The notes below the pieces were generated by a model, which searched no databases, was not told where the DNA came from, and worked only from the letters and a program-made list of their open reading frames with translations. Made by a program: the position numbers and the translations under genes. From positions 17,604,875-17,668,874 of the forward strand of contig OZ234495.1 in NCBI GenBank assembly GCA_965153455.1: a stretch of 64,000 nucleotides of DNA, read 5' to 3'. The DNA comes from Sphagnum compactum. Lineage: Eukaryota; Bryophyta; Sphagnopsida; Sphagnales. This document shows, one piece after another, positions 59,832 through 64,000 of the stretch; positions within the stretch are counted from its first letter, which is position 1, and each line of letters opens with the position of its first letter.

Positions 59832-59840
59832 TTATATAAC
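59832..59840 (+). promoter_or_regulatory. Candidate TATA box of the aquaporin gene
   Basis: TTATATAAC lies about 307 bases before the start codon and is followed by a CT-rich leader (about 59870-59883), a common plant core-promoter layout. The transcription start is not shown directly. Confidence 0.35.
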
Positions 59841-60146
59841 TGTAGAAGACTAGAGCAGCGAGCTCTGATCTTTCTCTCTCTCTAGCTAGCTCAGTCCCAG
59901 CTCCTTTTCTTCCCTGCAGTGATCAGGAAACTTATGTAGCAGTTTAGATATTTCTAGTACTCCTGGCGATATTGCTGGAGAGTGCTCGTGTAGAGCTCTG
60001 ACTGTAGCTAAATATTCTTAGATCATACTTGCCTTTTCCAGCTTTGCTGCAAGCTGGGAAAGAAGCTCTCATAGAGAATTGAGGCCCCATTGATCATTTG
60101 GAATTTGCAGAGGTGATCATTTCAGTGAAGGAGTGCTGCTGAAATA

Positions 60147-62053
60147 ATGGTGAAGGAGGTCGGCAGTGACGTTCCAGCAGCAAGGGACTACACGGACCCA
60201 GATCCGTCTCCGCTTGTGGATGTGGCGGAGTTTGCGAAGTGGTCGTTCTACCGAGCCGTGGTTGCCGAGTTCGTCGCCACGCTTTTGTTTCTTTACATCA
60301 GCCTCGCGACTGTGATCGGGGCTAGCCGCAACGCAGCTAATTGTGCTGGAGTGGGCATACTGGGCATCGCTTGGGCATTCGGAGGCATGATCTTCGTGCT
60401 CGTCTACTGCACTGCTGGAATCTCAGGTACATGAAACAGCAACAACAACTGAATATTCAGCTAGCCGATTGCTCTAGAAGAGGTATTGTCTCGAAAATAT
60501 TCTGTTCAGGGAATCACTTGCAGCTGGTTACTAGACTAGCTGAAGCTGGTGCGAGAGTTGGGTTGGGTGGGTGTTGGGAATATTCTTGACTGCAGGCGGG
60601 CACATAAATCCAGCAGTCACGTTCGGTATGTTCCTTGCACGGAAGGTATCGCTACCGCGAGCACTCGCCTACATAATAGCACAGTGCTTGGGAGCAATCT
60701 GCGGTGCGGGGCTTGTGAAGGGCTTTCAGCGGTCGTTCTATGAGAACTACGGCGGTGGCGCCAATTTCGTTCATCCCGGATACAGCCTTGGCACCGGACT
60801 CGCCGCCGAGATTATCGGAACCTTCGTGCTTGTGTACACTGTGTTCTCGGCCACAGACCCCAAGCGCAATGCCCGTGACTCCCATGTTCCGGTAAATCAA
60901 AGCATTTCTAGAAACTGTCCAAGACTCAAAAGAACCCAGTGTGCTCGCTTGATACCAACAATCCAATAAGGATCTCTTTCCATCAGGCTGCTCTGATCAC
61001 AGCACAGTACTGCTGTGATCACAGTTACACACAACAGCCTAATGGGAAGCCACTGTCATAGGGCCTTGTTTCTTACTGCAGGGAAAATTGCTTTCCATTG
61101 GAGAGTTGTAAGTGCGTTGAAAATATGTAATCAATCATGTTAGGAACTCTGGGAACACAGCTTCTCATGAAGAGAAGGACAGATGCCATTGTATGGTGAG
61201 TCACAGTCTGACTCAGAGCCCTTGCAGTTGGTCAAATGTTTGACCTTTAGAACTGTGAGATGACTGCGAGCACTGCTCGTTGAAGAAACAAAATGGAAAG
61301 CTATTGTGATCACAGCAGCCTAATGGAACTATGTCCTAAGGCTGATCATGTGTTTGTTTTCAAGCTCATCCGATAGTGAGTTGATCATCTGTTTGCTGCG
61401 TCTGCCCTGCCGCCTGCTGCAGGTCCTAGCGCCATTACCTATTGGGTTTGCAGTCTTCATGGTTCATCTGGCCACCATCCCCATCACTGGGACAGGAATC
61501 AATCCGGCTCGCAGCTTCGGAGCTCAAGTCATTTACAACCACAACTGGCACCATCATGTGAGTACCCAATTCTCATTCTCTCCAGCTAATAATTCCTGGT
61601 CATCTGGAAATCCCTTGCTCTGCATTTTCAGATCAGCAATCCCGCGAGTAGTCCCGCCTGCACTATGCATGGTTTCTATATATTTCTTCATGTCAAATCC
61701 ACTCGATGATGATCGATACCCAAAACGTAATAGATATCCCTGGAATTCATAACTGGGGTATTAGCCCAGGTCAAAGAGTTTTAGGAGTAAGATTTTCATG
61801 CAGCCAATATTATGGTATTAGTTGATGTAATTGACTGCTCTAGTTTCACGTGGTTTCTAAAACAAATGTCTGATTTGGGTTTTGTTTTGTGGTCTTGGTG
61901 TGGAATATTGTTCTTCCTCATGTGCAGTGGATTTTCTGGGTTGGTCCGTTCCTGGGAGCTGCAATAGCAGCAGCTTATCATCAGCATGTGCTACGAGCTG
62001 GTCGTTTCAGTGCTTTGGGATCATTCCGAAGTGCCCCAAGCAACCACCTCTAG
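60147..62053 (+). CDS. PIP2: Plasma membrane aquaporin, PIP2 type
   Basis: Six-helix water channel of the PIP subfamily, 278 residues. Exons: 60147-60426, 60596-60891, 61423-61557, 61928-62053; GT-AG introns, phase consistent, positions typical of plant PIP genes. Both NPA motifs are present ([11 protein letters not shown] and [10 protein letters not shown]). The signature N-terminus is [20 protein letters not shown] followed by [19 protein letters not shown]. The selectivity-filter residues expected of PIPs are visible: H in [10 protein letters not shown] in TGTG and R in NPAR. The short N-terminus and the longer C-terminal tail ending [14 protein letters not shown] place it in PIP2; the GSFRS serine region corresponds to the known regulatory phosphorylation site of PIP2 proteins. 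Water transport is the expected role; other solutes cannot be judged. Confidence 0.95.
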
Positions 62054-64000
62054 CATCATGCTGCTGTAGTCTCATGAGTGTTCTGAGTCACTGCTTGATT
62101 TTTAACATTCCAGCAGCAATTGTTGAGCATTTGGGGGGTTTTGGAGAATGGATGAAACAACTGGTTTTGGTTTTTTAACGTAGGTTTTTGGAGGATCGAC
62201 GTAACAGGTTCTTGGCTTTTGTATACGTGTAAGTCTTTGCAGCTTCTCAGGTTAAATTACAAGAGCATAATGCTTTTTAGTTATGCCCCCACTTTAGCAG
62301 GCCAGGCCAGTTGGTAAAGTCTCGTCAATATTGGCTTGAAGGTTTAACAAGGCGCTAGCTAGTGATGAATTCCATTGTACTAGTACATTGTGTGAGGGAG
62401 TTTGCACTGTGCAGTATGTAAAGATTGCTATAATTGTTGGAACTTGTAGTTAAACCTTTTGCCTTAGTCTAAACTTGCCTGTAGTTCAATAAATGTATTA
62501 TTGTGGGACTTCAATGCAGTAAGTATAAGTACTTCTCAGCCTCTGCTTTCAGATCCAGATTTTGGACTCCCACCATGCAATGTTATTAGTACCCATGTTG
62601 GTCTGCTGTATAGGCATGCACCTGGTATCAACACTGATAGCAAGAACCCTACCAGATCCAGACAACCACAAAGATGTTGGAGGGCATGGTACAGGCTGAA
62701 ATTTTCCTCTGTGAAGATCAAGTGTTTTGAAAAATGAAGCACTTGTTTTCAAATTTTTCATGATATCCGATCGTTATCACAGGGAAAAAATCAAAAAATG
62801 GAATTGGCATATGTCTTTATGCTTGGTAAAGCCCTCAGCCATGCACTTTACCCTACATTAAACAAGCACTGAGTTCATTCCCTAAAGACTCTGGCCTCTA
62901 TGGCTTAGTTCAAACCTTCAAACTAAAAACTTCCCTTTGTTCCAAAACTTCTCACGGAGATGCATGTACATGGCCATCCATCAGATGCACACATAATAAT
63001 ATTACACAACATATGTCACTCACACATTGGGTCAAGTGTGAGCAAAAATTTTATGCCCAAATTCTACATCAATGCCTAGTCTGTTCCCTATGGGCAGAGA
63101 CAACAAACATCTGCATGGGTAAGGCATGTGCTTCATTGTCAACTTCTTCAACCAAACTCAAACATAAATTTTGGGATTAAATTCTGTCTTAGGGTTTTGT
63201 GCAGCTCCTCATTGGGGGGCGGGGGGGGGGGGGGGGGGGAAGACTAATAAGTTTGCATACTCCACTTCAGAAATGGCCAAATTAATGCATAGATGTTTTT
63301 TCCATGCTTCCTGCAAAAAATGATATAGCCTAGCAACAACTTGTCTTCAGAAATGTAAAACCCATGATATCTATGCAATCATTCTGTCACATGAAATGGC
63401 AAATTCTCTTGAAATTTCAGCAGATTTTCAGAGTTACTGTGAGTCACATGTTTTATGATCTATGAGGACTGAGAACCAGCAGGATAGATTTTAGAACTCA
63501 ATTAAGCGGTCACATTCTATAATTGAAAAATGGAACTGAAAATTGTAGCTGAACAATGACAAAACAGAAAGCAGTCTAGCAATAATCATTGCTTTAACTG
63601 AGTTCCTTACGCACAATATAAAAGAAAAATGGAGGTGAAAGTGTAGGGTAAAACTCCGGACCGGGGCTTAACCTGGCACAAAGACCATGAGAAATTTTTT
63701 TTTCACTTTTTTCTTGTGATACCCGCTGGGTATCACAGGAAAGGAAGTGGAAAATAAATGAGGGCAGGTGTTTCGCAAAACATAATGTACATCTCTGCCT
63801 TCCCTCTGCAGAGGCATATTATGGCCTAGTACCCCGACCTCTAAATACACACTTAGGAATTTTCTCTTAGGTCTTTACATTCTAGCCAATCAAAGAAAGC
63901 AGTTCTAGGCATCTTGAGTTCCTCCATAGTATTTTTGCAATGATTCAGATGTGTAACAAAGCTAGAGAGTGACCTCAGCACTGACCAGTGCACCATGCAG
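62054..64000. other. Intergenic, 3' of the aquaporin gene; no gene recognised
   Basis: The first few hundred bases are probably 3' UTR. A poly-G tract interrupted by one C lies at about 63217-63239. A perfect hairpin, GTGATACCC-GCT-GGGTATCAC, lies at 63716-63736. Short frames at 62501-62761 have no domain I recognise. Confidence 0.45.

Overview
The window is nuclear DNA of a land plant. The evidence is spliced genes with GT-AG introns, a RALF peptide precursor, a PIP-type aquaporin, nuclear-encoded organelle-targeted proteins, scattered TTTAGGG/CCCTAAA motifs, and plant-type copia and PIF/Harbinger relics. Low gene density, an AT-rich background and many minisatellites suit a large genome, perhaps a non-seed plant (fern, lycophyte or bryophyte), but the species cannot be fixed from sequence alone.

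Layout. 1-7.4 kb is AT-rich repeat debris. 7373-11470 is a near-complete DDE transposon (Tc1/mariner-pogo-like) with matching terminal inverted repeats, a TA target duplication and a spliced but frameshifted transposase. 11.5-22 kb has no convincing conserved gene, only a doubtful gene-like island at 13.4-15.1 kb, a fold-back array at 20-21.4 kb and a 53-bp minisatellite. A RALF gene lies at 22.8-23.2 kb. 26.1-28.7 kb holds two more minisatellites. 29.6-36.1 kb is one predicted eight-exon gene that joins an XRCC4-like head domain to a C-terminal DUF3444 domain. 37.2-41.4 kb is AT-rich with a dead PIF/Harbinger transposase. 42.1-44.3 kb is a DUF1997 gene. 45.7-46.4 kb (minus) encodes an organellar, probably mitochondrial, ribosomal protein bL12. 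48.2-52.0 kb (minus) is an eleven-exon gene joining a UMP/CMP kinase to a CaMKII-type association (hub) domain. 53.05-56.8 kb is a decayed Ty1/copia retrotransposon with both LTRs. 60.1-62.1 kb is a PIP2-type aquaporin gene. 62-64 kb has no recognisable gene.

The genes do not form a pathway; they look like ordinary single plant genes separated by repeats. The two most notable points are domain fusions read from splice-phase-consistent exon chains: XRCC4 head + SUMO-interaction-like motifs + AT-hook-like motif + DUF3444, and organelle-targeted UMP/CMP kinase + CaMKII hub. I know of neither architecture as an established protein type, and both can be tested with transcripts. All gene models were built by eye from splice signals and reading-frame continuity; no database search was possible.
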